Below the pieces are notes generated by a model. The model was given only the letters and a program-made list of their open reading frames with translations. It ran no database searches and had not been told where the DNA came from. Positions 42,906 through 51,276 of a stretch of DNA of 64,000 bases are shown piece after piece. Numbering within the stretch: position 1 is the first letter of the stretch; each line of letters starts with the position of its first letter. The stretch is from Planctomonas psychrotolerans (GTDB lineage: Bacteria; Actinomycetota; Actinomycetes; Actinomycetales; Microbacteriaceae): positions 434,001 through 498,000 of the forward strand of contig NZ_SJEV01000001.1 in the NCBI RefSeq assembly GCF_008642235.1, in the 5' to 3' direction. The translations under genes were made by a program, and so were the position numbers.

Positions 42906-44105
42906 TCAGGCGCCGAGGACGGAGCGGGCGGAGAGACCGGCGCGACTGGCACGCGCCACCGCCTCGGGAAGTGCGGTGAGGAGGGCGTCGACGTCGGCAA
43001 CCGTCGAGTCGTGTCCCAGCGTGAAGCGCAGCGCGCCGCGCGCCTCGTCATCGGGCACGCCCATCGCGCGGAGCACGTGGGACACCTCGGGGATGCCGGC
43101 CTGGCAGGCGGAGCCGGTGGATACCGACACCCCGGCCACATCGAGCAGGAAGAGGAGGGAGTCGCCCTGGCACCCCGGGAAGGTGAAGTGGGCGTTGTTC
43201 GGCAGCCGACCGGGTCCGGGGGCGGCCCCCCGTAGGCGGGCCTGCGGAACGCGGTCGAGCACGCCGGCGATGAGCCGGTCGCGAAGGGCGGCGGTCCGCT
43301 CGAGCGACCGATCGAGGTCCGCGGTGACGGCACGCGCCGCCGTGGCGAACGCCACGGCCGCCGCCACGTCCTGCGTTCCCGACCGCACCTGCCGCTGCTG
43401 CCCACCGCCGTGCAGCAGCGGGGTGACGCTGGTGGCCCGGGACAGCACGAGCGCGCCGATGCCCACCGGCCCGCCGATCTTGTGCGCCGACACGCTGAGG
43501 GCGGACACCCCGTCGGCGCGAAGCGATCGGAAGGAGAGTCGGTGGTGCCCGAACGAGGCGATCGCGTCAACATGGACGGGCACGCCTCGCGCCGCGGCGA
43601 GCGTCGCGACCCGCGACACCGGGAGAACGGTGCCGACCTCGTTGTTCGCGGTCAGCATGGTGAGGAGGGCGATGTTCCCGGGGTCCCGCGCGAGCGCCTC
43701 GCGCGCCGCATCCTCGATGACCGCGCCGTCCGAATCCAGGGGCAGTACGTCGAGCTCGGCGCCCTGGTCCTCGAGCCAGGCCGCCGTATCCACCGTGGCA
43801 TGGTGTTCGCCACCGGGCAGCAGGATGCGCCGGCGCTGCTCGCTCGACCGCCCGCGCTCCCAGTAGAGCCCTTTGATGCCGAGGTTCACCGCCTCGGTGC
43901 CCCCCGACGTGAAAACGACCTCGATGGGCTCGCAGTCCAGCGCCTCGGCGACCGCGTCGCGCGCGTCCTCCAGCATCCGGCGGGCCTGCTGGCCCTGCGA
44001 ATGGATCGACGACGGATTTCCCACCACGCTCATCGCCTCCGTGAAGGCCGAGATCGCTTCGGGGAGCATCGGCGTGGTCGCCGCGTGGTCAAGGTAGACC
44101 GCCAT
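42906..44105 (-). CDS. Cysteine desulfurase (NifS/IscS family)
   Basis: This 399-aa PLP enzyme takes sulfur from cysteine for thiolation of tRNA and iron-sulfur assembly. It starts MAVYLDHAATTPML, has the PLP lysine K209 in SVSAHKIGGPVGIGAL, and the persulfide cysteine C334 in STGSACQAG. The NEVGT and GGGQQRQVRSGTQD motifs are also typical. The active-site loop is of the short IscS/NifS type. ATG 44111 is an in-frame alternative two codons upstream. The 3' end faces repeat cluster C and then mnmA, its expected acceptor. It diverges from glgX2. Confidence 0.93.
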   Translation of the reverse strand: MAVYLDHAATTPMLPEAISAFTEAMSVVGNPSSIHSQGQQARRMLEDARDAVAEALDCEPIEVVFTSGGTEAVNLGIKGLYWERGRSSEQRRRILLPGGEHHATVDTAAWLEDQGAELDVLPLDSDGAVIEDAAREALARDPGNIALLTMLTANNEVGTVLPVSRVATLAAARGVPVHVDAIASFGHHRLSFRSLRADGVSALSVSAHKIGGPVGIGALVLSRATSVTPLLHGGGQQRQVRSGTQDVAAAVAFATAARAVTADLDRSLERTAALRDRLIAGVLDRVPQARLRGAAPGPGRLPNNAHFTFPGCQGDSLLFLLDVAGVSVSTGSACQAGIPEVSHVLRAMGVPDDEARGALRFTLGHDSTVADVDALLTALPEAVARASRAGLSARSVLGA

Positions 44106-44124
44106 ACTCATTACTCTAAGTCTC

Positions 44125-46176
44125 ATGGAACCGAGTGCCCGCCTGCCCGATTTGGGCGTGCGCTCCGATCCCACCGGTGGCACCCTCCGCGTCTTCTCCG
44201 CGCACGCCAGTTCGATGCAGGTCTGCATCTTCGACGACACCGACCCGCACTGGGTGGTCGACACTCTGCCCATGGATCGGGACGACGCCGGCGTGTGGAC
44301 CGTGCACAGCCCTGCGCTTCGACCGGGGACCTCGTACACGGTGCGCGCTGACGGCCCCCGCGGTCCCCGGCACGCGTTCGACCCTGCCGCGCATCTGCTC
44401 GACCCTTACGCCAGGGGCGTGCGCCGGGTGAGCGCCGACTCGTGGCGGGCGGTCGTCCCGACACCCGACCGGTTCGACTGGGGAGCGGTGCGGAAGCCCG
44501 CCACCCCGCTCGACCGGACCGTGGTGTACGAGGCGCACGTCAAGGGCATCTCGCGCCTCAACCCGAACCTGCCGGAGAACATCCGCGGCACCTATGCCGG
44601 GCTCGGCGCGGAGAGCACCACCGACTACCTCAACGAACTCGGGGTGACGGCCGTCGAGCTGCTGCCCGTGCAGCAGTTCGTCAGCGAACAGCGGCTCATC
44701 CGTCAGGGACTCCGCAACTACTGGGGCTACAACACCCTGAACTTCTTCGCCCCCCACGCGGCGTACGCCTCGCCCGAGGCGCGCGCCGAAGGGCCGGATG
44801 CCATCGCCCGCGAGTTCAAGACCATGGTCAAGAACCTGCACGCTGCCGGCCTCGAGGTCCTCCTCGACGTGGTGTACAACCACACCGCGGAGGAGGGCAG
44901 GGACGGACCACGCTTCAGCCTGCGCGGGCTCGACAACGCCACCTACTACCGCAGCGACGACGACGGCAGATACATCGACGTGACGGGGTGCGGCAACTCG
45001 ATCGACTTCTCCTCCCCCGAGGCTGTGCAACTCGTTCTCGACTCGCTCTCGTACTGGACCAACGACATGCAGGTCGACGGGTTCCGCTTCGACCTCGCCG
45101 CCACGTTGGGACGCAACGGGAACGGCGAGTACGACCCGCGGCATCCTCTCCTCACCGCCATCGTCTCCGATCCCGCACTGTCGGGAGCGAAGATGATCGC
45201 GGAGCCGTGGGACATCGGTTACGGAGGCTGGCAGACGGGCAACTTCCCGCCCGGCTTCCTGGAGTGGAACGACGGATACCGCGACCGCGTGCGCGACTTC
45301 TGGCTCTCCGACATCCGCAGCAAGCGCGAGAACGGGTCGGCGCAGAACGGCATCGGCTCGTTCGCCGGGCGTCTCGCGGGATCGGCCGAGACCTTCGGCC
45401 GTGACCGGGACGGCCCGCTCGCGTCGCTGAACTTCGTGACGGCGCACGACGGATTCACCCTCGCCGACCTCACCGTGCACAACCACAAGCACAATGTGGG
45501 CAACGGCGAATCGAACCGTGACGGAACGGACAACAACCACTCGTTCAATCACGGCGTGGAGGGCTGGTCGACCGACCGCGACGTGCTGCGCAACCGGCTG
45601 CGATCCATGCGCAACATGCTCGGCACGCTGCTGTTCTCAGCCGGTGTTCCGATGATCACCGCGGGCGACGAGTTCGGCCGCAGCCAGCACGGCAACAACA
45701 ATCCGTACTGCCACGACAGCGAACTGACGTGGATGTCGTGGGACCTCGCGGGCTGGCAGAAGGACCTTCTCGCCACCACGCGCCGACTGCTCGAGCTGCG
45801 GCGGGAGAATCCCGCACTCCGTCCCACCCGTTTCGGCGTCCCCGATGCCAGCACGCCGGGCGCGAGCGAGATGCTCTGGTTCAGCGCCCAGGGCGACGAG
45901 ATGCACGCCGAGTACTGGAACTCCCCCGACCACCGCACGCTGCAGTACCTCGCCGCATCCACGCCGGAACGGGAGCCCTACAATCGCATCCTGCTCATGG
46001 TGCACGGACTTGAGTCGACCGTGGACGTGCGCCTCCCGGTGCATCCCGGTGTGGTGTCGTACACGCTGCTCTGGGACAGCGGAGTGCGCATGTCGTTGCA
46101 GGGGCCCGAGGATGTCGCTCCGGGCGACACCGTGACCATCACGGGACCGTCGCTCCGCCTCTACCGCGCCGACTGA
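44125..46176 (+). CDS. glgX: Glycogen debranching enzyme GlgX (second copy)
   Basis: This 683-aa isoamylase-type enzyme duplicates the activity of the copy at 11033, without that copy's C-terminal tail. Its catalytic residues are D248 (DVVYNH), D323 (FRFDLAATLGR), E360 (IAEPWDIG) and D442 (TAHDG). The N-terminal CBM48-like domain spans about residues 1-130. The gene lies alone, divergent from the cysteine desulfurase and convergent with glgP, with repeat cluster D between glgX2 and glgP. Substrate branch-length preference may differ between the copies, but that cannot be read from the sequence. Confidence 0.92.
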   Translation: MEPSARLPDLGVRSDPTGGTLRVFSAHASSMQVCIFDDTDPHWVVDTLPMDRDDAGVWTVHSPALRPGTSYTVRADGPRGPRHAFDPAAHLLDPYARGVRRVSADSWRAVVPTPDRFDWGAVRKPATPLDRTVVYEAHVKGISRLNPNLPENIRGTYAGLGAESTTDYLNELGVTAVELLPVQQFVSEQRLIRQGLRNYWGYNTLNFFAPHAAYASPEARAEGPDAIAREFKTMVKNLHAAGLEVLLDVVYNHTAEEGRDGPRFSLRGLDNATYYRSDDDGRYIDVTGCGNSIDFSSPEAVQLVLDSLSYWTNDMQVDGFRFDLAATLGRNGNGEYDPRHPLLTAIVSDPALSGAKMIAEPWDIGYGGWQTGNFPPGFLEWNDGYRDRVRDFWLSDIRSKRENGSAQNGIGSFAGRLAGSAETFGRDRDGPLASLNFVTAHDGFTLADLTVHNHKHNVGNGESNRDGTDNNHSFNHGVEGWSTDRDVLRNRLRSMRNMLGTLLFSAGVPMITAGDEFGRSQHGNNNPYCHDSELTWMSWDLAGWQKDLLATTRRLLELRRENPALRPTRFGVPDASTPGASEMLWFSAQGDEMHAEYWNSPDHRTLQYLAASTPEREPYNRILLMVHGLESTVDVRLPVHPGVVSYTLLWDSGVRMSLQGPEDVAPGDTVTITGPSLRLYRAD

Positions 46177-46201
46177 TCGTCGCGGCCGCTGCGTTCGTCA
46201 C

Positions 46202-46449
46202 GTCCCTTCGACAAGCTCAGGGACCGCATGGCCGGCCGGACCACGGTCGCTGAGCCCGTCGAAGCGACGCACAGCCGATGTCACGCCCCTTCGACAAGCT
46301 CAGGGACCGTATGGCCGGCCGGACCACGGTCGCTGGGCCTGTCGAAGCGACCCGATGTCACGCCCCTTCGACAAGCTCAGGGACCGCATGGCTGAGCCTG
46401 TCGAAGCGATGCACAGCCGACGTCGCGTCCCTTCGACGAACTCAGGGAG
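46202..46449. repeat. Repeat cluster D: alternating oppositely oriented hairpins of two arm types
   Basis: Seven hairpins (46202, 46246, 46285, 46329, 46362, 46389, 46427) alternate in orientation. Those reading TTCGACAAGCTCA carry arms of the GTCCCT/AGGGAC type; those reading TGAGCCTGTCGAA carry GTCGCT/AGCGAC arms. The pair at 46202/46246 and its linker with ATGGCCGGCCGG is repeated almost exactly at 46285/46329, period 83. This fills the gap between the convergent glgX2 and glgP; there is no gene in 46177-46478. Confidence 0.9.
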
Positions 46450-46478
46450 CGTACGACCAGGGCCGGCGGAACGCAGCC

Positions 46479-49043
46479 CTACGAGGCGACCGCGATCAGA
46501 CCGAGCTCGGCGGGACTCGCGAGAAGTGCGTTCCGCGGAACCACCCGCACGTTGTACCCGAATGATCCGGCGCGCTCCAGGTGAACCGTGCCGGAGAACG
46601 GCTCGGACGAACCGTCCGCGGTCGAGGCATCCGCCTCGAAATCGAGGGTGGTCACGCGGGTGTCGCTGAGTTCGTCGCCCTCGTGGCTGCGCCCGTAGAC
46701 GACCTCGACGGACACGTCCTCGGGTGTGAGGGAACCGAGCTGCACGAACGCCCGCACGCTCAGTCGGTCGCCGACCTCCGGGGTGTCGTCCAGCCCGCCC
46801 GTCTCCACGTGCGTGACCGCCACGCTCGGCCACGCCTCGGCCACGGTGTTCTTCCAGCTCGCGAGCTCCCGCGCCGCGGCGAAGTCGTCCGCCACCATCA
46901 CGCGTTCCGACGCGGCGGCCCGCATGTACCGGCGCTCCACGTAGTCCTTGACCATGCGGTCGGCGCTCAGCTCCGGTGACAGCCCGAGGGTGTGCCGGAT
47001 CGACTGCACCCATCGCGCGGGCACCCCGCTCTTCGACCGCTCGTAGAACCGCGGGGCGACCTGGTACTCGATGAGGTCGTACAGCGCCTCCGCCTCGAGG
47101 GCATCGCGCTCGGCGCCGTCGCCCGCCGCGTCCGCGGACGGAATCGCCCACCCGTTCTCGCCGTCGTAGTACTCGTTCCACCAGCCGTCGAGGATCGACA
47201 GGTTGAGGGCTCCGTTCAGCGCCGCCTTCATGCCCGACGTGCCGCACGCCTCGAGCGGACGCAGCGGATTGTTGAGCCACACGTCCGTGCCCGGGTAGAG
47301 CAGCTGCGCCATCCCGATGTCGTAGTCGGGCAGGAACACGATGCGCTCCCGCACGTCGTGCTCCTGGGCGAACTGCACCAGCTGCTGGATGAGCCGCTTG
47401 CCGCCGTCGTCGGCGGGATGCGACTTGCCGGCGATCACGATCTGCACCGGTCGCTTCGGGTTGGTGAGAATCTCCCGCAGCCGGTCCTGATCGTGCAGCA
47501 TGAGCGTGAGCCGCTTGTAGGTGGGCACGCGACGCGCGAAGCCGATGGTGAGCACGTCGGGGTCGAGCAGGGAGTCGAACCAGGCGGGCGGCAACAGGCC
47601 CGGGTTCTGCGCGCTGTACGCGGCGCGCACCCGACGCCGGGCGTCGCCCACGAGCTGCTCGCGCATGGCATTCCGCACCGCCCAGATGTCCTCGTCGGTC
47701 ACCCGCTCCGACGACCAGTCGGCGGTGGCCGGATCCGACGTGCCGAGCTTCTCCTCGGCGAGCGCGAGGAGCATCGGGTCGGTCCAGGTGGGAGCGTGCA
47801 CGCCGTTCGTCACCGAGCTGATCGGAACGTCCCCCGCGTCGAATCCGGGCCAGAGGCCGGAGAACATGGAGCGGCTCACCTCGCCGTGAAGCTTCGAGAC
47901 GCCGTTCGCGTGCTGGCTGAGACGCAGGCCCATGAGGGCCATGTTGAACACGTCCGGTGACCCGTCGGGGTAGGTCTCCGCACCGAGGGCCAGCACGTCG
48001 TCGGGGCGAACGCCCGGGAGGAGGTCGGTGTACAGGTAGTGCCGCACGAGTGAGCGTTCGAAGCGGTCGATGCCCGCGGGCACCGGCGTGTGCGTGGTGA
48101 AGACCGTTCCCGCCCGCACCACCTGCAGCGCCTCATCGAACGTGAGTCCCGTGGCGATCAGATCGGAGATGCGCTCGAGGCCGAGGAACCCGGCGTGGCC
48201 CTCGTTGGTGTGATAGATGAGCGGCAGGGGCGTGCCGGTGAGCCGCGACCACTCCTTGATCGCGCGCACACCGCCGATTCCGAGAAGGAGTTCCTGCAGC
48301 AGCCGGTGCTCGCCGCCTCCGCCGTAGAGCCGGTCGGTGACCGAACGGAGCGTCTCGTCGTTCTCCGGGATGTCGGTGTCGAGCAGCAGCAGACGGATCC
48401 GACCCACCCGCGCCTGCCAGATCCGGGCGCTGAGAACGCGCTCGCCGGTGATGGCGAGGCGGATGAGCACCGGCGTCTCGTTCTCGTTGCGCAGCACGGC
48501 GAGGGGCAGTCCGTCCGGATCGAACACGGGGTAGGACTCCTGCTGCCAGCCGTCGGGCGAGATCGACTGGGTGAAGTATCCCGACCGGTAGAAGAGGCCG
48601 ACGCCCACGAGGGGCACCCCGAGGTCCGAGGCGCTCTTCAGGTGATCACCGGCGAGGATGCCGAGTCCGCCCGAGTACTGCGGCAGGGCGTCGGCGATGC
48701 CGAACTCCGGCGAGAAGTAGGCGATCGACTCCGGCGCGTCGGCGGAGAGCCCCTGGTACCACCGCGGCTCGCTGACGTACCGGCGCAGTTCCTGGCGCTG
48801 CTCGTTGGCACGGCGCACGAAGTCCTCGTCGGTGGCCAACTGGGCGAGGCGTTCCGGGTCGACGGCGCCGAGCAGCGCGATCGGGTCCTGCCCCGACTCC
48901 GCCCAGATCTCGGGCGACACCGAGGAGAACAACTGGCGGGTCGGCTCGTGCCACGACCACCGCAGATTCGCCGCGAGCTCTTCCAGCGCGGACAGGGACT
49001 CGGGTAGTACCGAGCGAACCGTGAATCTGCGAATGGCCTTCAC
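46479..49043 (-). CDS. glgP: Alpha-glucan phosphorylase
   Basis: This 854-aa GT35 enzyme cleaves terminal glucose of alpha-1,4-glucans as glucose-1-phosphate. It is of the short actinobacterial type with an N-terminal DUF3417 region (VLPESLSALEELAANLRWSWHEPT). PLP lysine K606 lies in ACGTSGMKAALNGALNLS. The YSGGLGILAGDHLKSASDL and EGHAGFLGLERIS segments are typical. It starts at GTG 49043 with AAGGAG eight bases upstream; an upstream open frame is ignored. glgE lies divergently 119 bp away. Glucan breakdown by GlgP and glucan building by GlgE-GlgB are thus side by side. Confidence 0.94.
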   Translation of the reverse strand: MKAIRRFTVRSVLPESLSALEELAANLRWSWHEPTRQLFSSVSPEIWAESGQDPIALLGAVDPERLAQLATDEDFVRRANEQRQELRRYVSEPRWYQGLSADAPESIAYFSPEFGIADALPQYSGGLGILAGDHLKSASDLGVPLVGVGLFYRSGYFTQSISPDGWQQESYPVFDPDGLPLAVLRNENETPVLIRLAITGERVLSARIWQARVGRIRLLLLDTDIPENDETLRSVTDRLYGGGGEHRLLQELLLGIGGVRAIKEWSRLTGTPLPLIYHTNEGHAGFLGLERISDLIATGLTFDEALQVVRAGTVFTTHTPVPAGIDRFERSLVRHYLYTDLLPGVRPDDVLALGAETYPDGSPDVFNMALMGLRLSQHANGVSKLHGEVSRSMFSGLWPGFDAGDVPISSVTNGVHAPTWTDPMLLALAEEKLGTSDPATADWSSERVTDEDIWAVRNAMREQLVGDARRRVRAAYSAQNPGLLPPAWFDSLLDPDVLTIGFARRVPTYKRLTLMLHDQDRLREILTNPKRPVQIVIAGKSHPADDGGKRLIQQLVQFAQEHDVRERIVFLPDYDIGMAQLLYPGTDVWLNNPLRPLEACGTSGMKAALNGALNLSILDGWWNEYYDGENGWAIPSADAAGDGAERDALEAEALYDLIEYQVAPRFYERSKSGVPARWVQSIRHTLGLSPELSADRMVKDYVERRYMRAAASERVMVADDFAAARELASWKNTVAEAWPSVAVTHVETGGLDDTPEVGDRLSVRAFVQLGSLTPEDVSVEVVYGRSHEGDELSDTRVTTLDFEADASTADGSSEPFSGTVHLERAGSFGYNVRVVPRNALLASPAELGLIAVAS

Positions 49044-49162
49044 CGGATGTCTCCTTCGCCAGGTGCCCCGATCGGCATGGGGGCACGGTTCGGTCAGCCT
49101 AGACGACCCGGGTGACTCGGCAGCAACGCGACAAGCCCTGCTTTTCTCGCTACGGTCAAACC
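49044..49162. promoter_or_regulatory. Divergent glgP/glgE promoter region
   Basis: These 119 bp must carry the promoters of both glgP (left) and glgE (right). I see no convincing -10/-35 pair and no clear operator palindrome. The AAGGAG before glgP lies at its left end. The call rests only on the gene arrangement. Confidence 0.5.
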
Positions 49163-51268
49163 GTGGCACAAACACCGAAGAACCAGGCACCCGAGCGCAC
49201 GGTCGCACCGCGAAAGAAGACCCGGGCGGGAACCCCGAAGACCCCCTCGTTCGAGGAATACGAGCCCGTGATCGGTCGCATACCGATCCTCTCGCTCTCC
49301 CCGCAGATCGAAGACAACCTCTGGCCGGTCACCTCCTTCGTCTCCGACGTCGTGCCGTTCGGTGCGACCGTGTTCCGTGAGGGACACGACCTCATCGGGG
49401 TCGACCTTGCGCTCACCGACCCGAGCGGGGCCGTCACCCGGCACCGGATGCGGGTCGATGAGACGCGGCCCGGCGAGGACCGCTACACCGCCCGGGTGCA
49501 GCTGAACCTGCAGGGCCGGTGGACCTACCGCGTCGAGGCCTGGTCGGACGACTACGCGACCTGGCTGCACAACGCGGAGATCAAGGTTCCCGCAGGACTC
49601 GACGTGGAGGTCATGCTCGCCCTCGGCGCAGAGCTCCTCGAGCGCGCGAGCGGCGAGGTCGATCGCTCCGAATCGTCCATCACGCTGTTCACTGCTGCAC
49701 GCCAGCGCATCACCGACACGGCACTGGACGCCCACGAGCGCCTCGCCGCCGCCACCGACTCCCGCGTACACGACGAGATGCTGAAGAACCCGGTCCGCAG
49801 CCTCACCACCCGGTCCCCCGAACGCACCATCGTGGTCGAACGGGAACGCAGCGCCGTGGGCAGCTGGTACGAGTTCTTCCCGCGTTCCGAGGGCGCCGTG
49901 CAGAACACCGACGGATCATGGACCAGCGGCACCTTCCGCACCGCCGCATCCCGGTTGCCCGCCATCAGAGACATGGGCTTCGACGTCGTGTACATCCCGC
50001 CGATCCACCCCATCGGCAGCACGAACCGCAAGGGCCCCAACAACTCCCTCACCGCCGGCCCGCACGACCCGGGATCGCCCTACGGCATCGGATCCGCCGA
50101 CGGCGGCCACGATGCGATCCACCCGGAACTCGGCACCGAGGATGACTTCCGCGATTTCGTGGCCGCGGTACGGGACCACGGGATGGAGCTCGCGCTCGAC
50201 ATCGCTTTACAGGCGTCGCCCGACCACCCCTGGGTGACCACTCATCCGGAGTTCTTCACCCGGCTCCCCGACGGGTCGATCGCCTACGCCGAGAACCCGC
50301 CCAAGAAGTACCAGGACATCTACCCGCTGAACTTCGACAACGACCCGGAGGGCAGCTACCGGGAGATGCTGCGTGTGATGCGGCACTGGATCGGCCTCGG
50401 CGTGAAGATCTTCCGGGTGGACAACCCGCACACCAAGCCGCTGTCGTTCTGGGAGCGTCTGATCCACCAGATTCTCGCCGACGACCCCGACGTGATCTTC
50501 CTGAGCGAGGCGTTCACCCGCCCGGCGATGATGCGCACGCTCGCCAAGGTGGGATTCCAGCAGTCGTACACCTACTACACCTGGCGCAACACGAAGCAGG
50601 AGCTGGAGGACTACCTCACCGAGGTGTCGCACGAGACGAGCGACTACCTGCACCCGAACTTCTTCGCGAACACGCACGACATCCTCACGCCCTACCTGCA
50701 GTTCGGCGGGCGTGCCGCCTACAAGGTGCGTGCGGCGATCGCGGCGACCGGATCACCGAGCTGGGGCATCTACTCCGGTTACGAACTGGTCGAGAACGTG
50801 GCGCGGCCGGGTGCCGAAGAGAACATCGACAACGAGAAGTACGAGTACCGTCCGCGGGACTGGGACGCTCAGGAGTCGGTGTCTCTCGCCCCGTACATCA
50901 CGCGGCTCAACGAGATCCGTGCAGCACACCCCGCACTGCGCCAGCTGCGCAACCTCGACGTGCACTGGAGCGACGACGAGGAGATCCTCGTCTTCAGCAA
51001 GTACCTGCCGGCGGCGTTCTCGCCGAACGGCGCGGACGACGCGATCCTGGTGATCGCGAACTTGGACCCGCATTCCACGCGCCAGACCACGGTGTACCTC
51101 GACCCGACCCGGTTCGGTCGGGACGCCGGTGCTACTTTCGATGTAGAAGACCTGATCACCGGCAACGTGTGGAACTGGTCTACGGCCAACTTCGTGAGGC
51201 TCGACGCCTTCACCGAGCCGGTTCACATCCTGAAGGTGCTTCCCCCCACGCACGAGACGAAGGAGTGA
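49163..51268 (+). CDS. glgE: Alpha-1,4-glucan:maltose-1-phosphate maltosyltransferase
   Basis: This 701-aa GH13_3 enzyme extends glucans with maltose from maltose-1-phosphate, the GlgE route known from mycobacteria and other Actinobacteria. The nucleophile is D420 in IFRVDNPHTKPLSFW and the acid/base is E449 in LSEAFTRP. The N-terminal domain with GRIPILSLSPQIED and the phosphate-binding NFDNDPEG-type segment are characteristic. It starts at GTG 49163 after a short basic leader of about 28 residues. glgB follows eight bases after the stop. The donor-making enzymes TreS, Mak or GlgM are not present in the window. Confidence 0.95.
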   Translation: MAQTPKNQAPERTVAPRKKTRAGTPKTPSFEEYEPVIGRIPILSLSPQIEDNLWPVTSFVSDVVPFGATVFREGHDLIGVDLALTDPSGAVTRHRMRVDETRPGEDRYTARVQLNLQGRWTYRVEAWSDDYATWLHNAEIKVPAGLDVEVMLALGAELLERASGEVDRSESSITLFTAARQRITDTALDAHERLAAATDSRVHDEMLKNPVRSLTTRSPERTIVVERERSAVGSWYEFFPRSEGAVQNTDGSWTSGTFRTAASRLPAIRDMGFDVVYIPPIHPIGSTNRKGPNNSLTAGPHDPGSPYGIGSADGGHDAIHPELGTEDDFRDFVAAVRDHGMELALDIALQASPDHPWVTTHPEFFTRLPDGSIAYAENPPKKYQDIYPLNFDNDPEGSYREMLRVMRHWIGLGVKIFRVDNPHTKPLSFWERLIHQILADDPDVIFLSEAFTRPAMMRTLAKVGFQQSYTYYTWRNTKQELEDYLTEVSHETSDYLHPNFFANTHDILTPYLQFGGRAAYKVRAAIAATGSPSWGIYSGYELVENVARPGAEENIDNEKYEYRPRDWDAQESVSLAPYITRLNEIRAAHPALRQLRNLDVHWSDDEEILVFSKYLPAAFSPNGADDAILVIANLDPHSTRQTTVYLDPTRFGRDAGATFDVEDLITGNVWNWSTANFVRLDAFTEPVHILKVLPPTHETKE

Positions 51269-51276
51269 CCGAGAAT

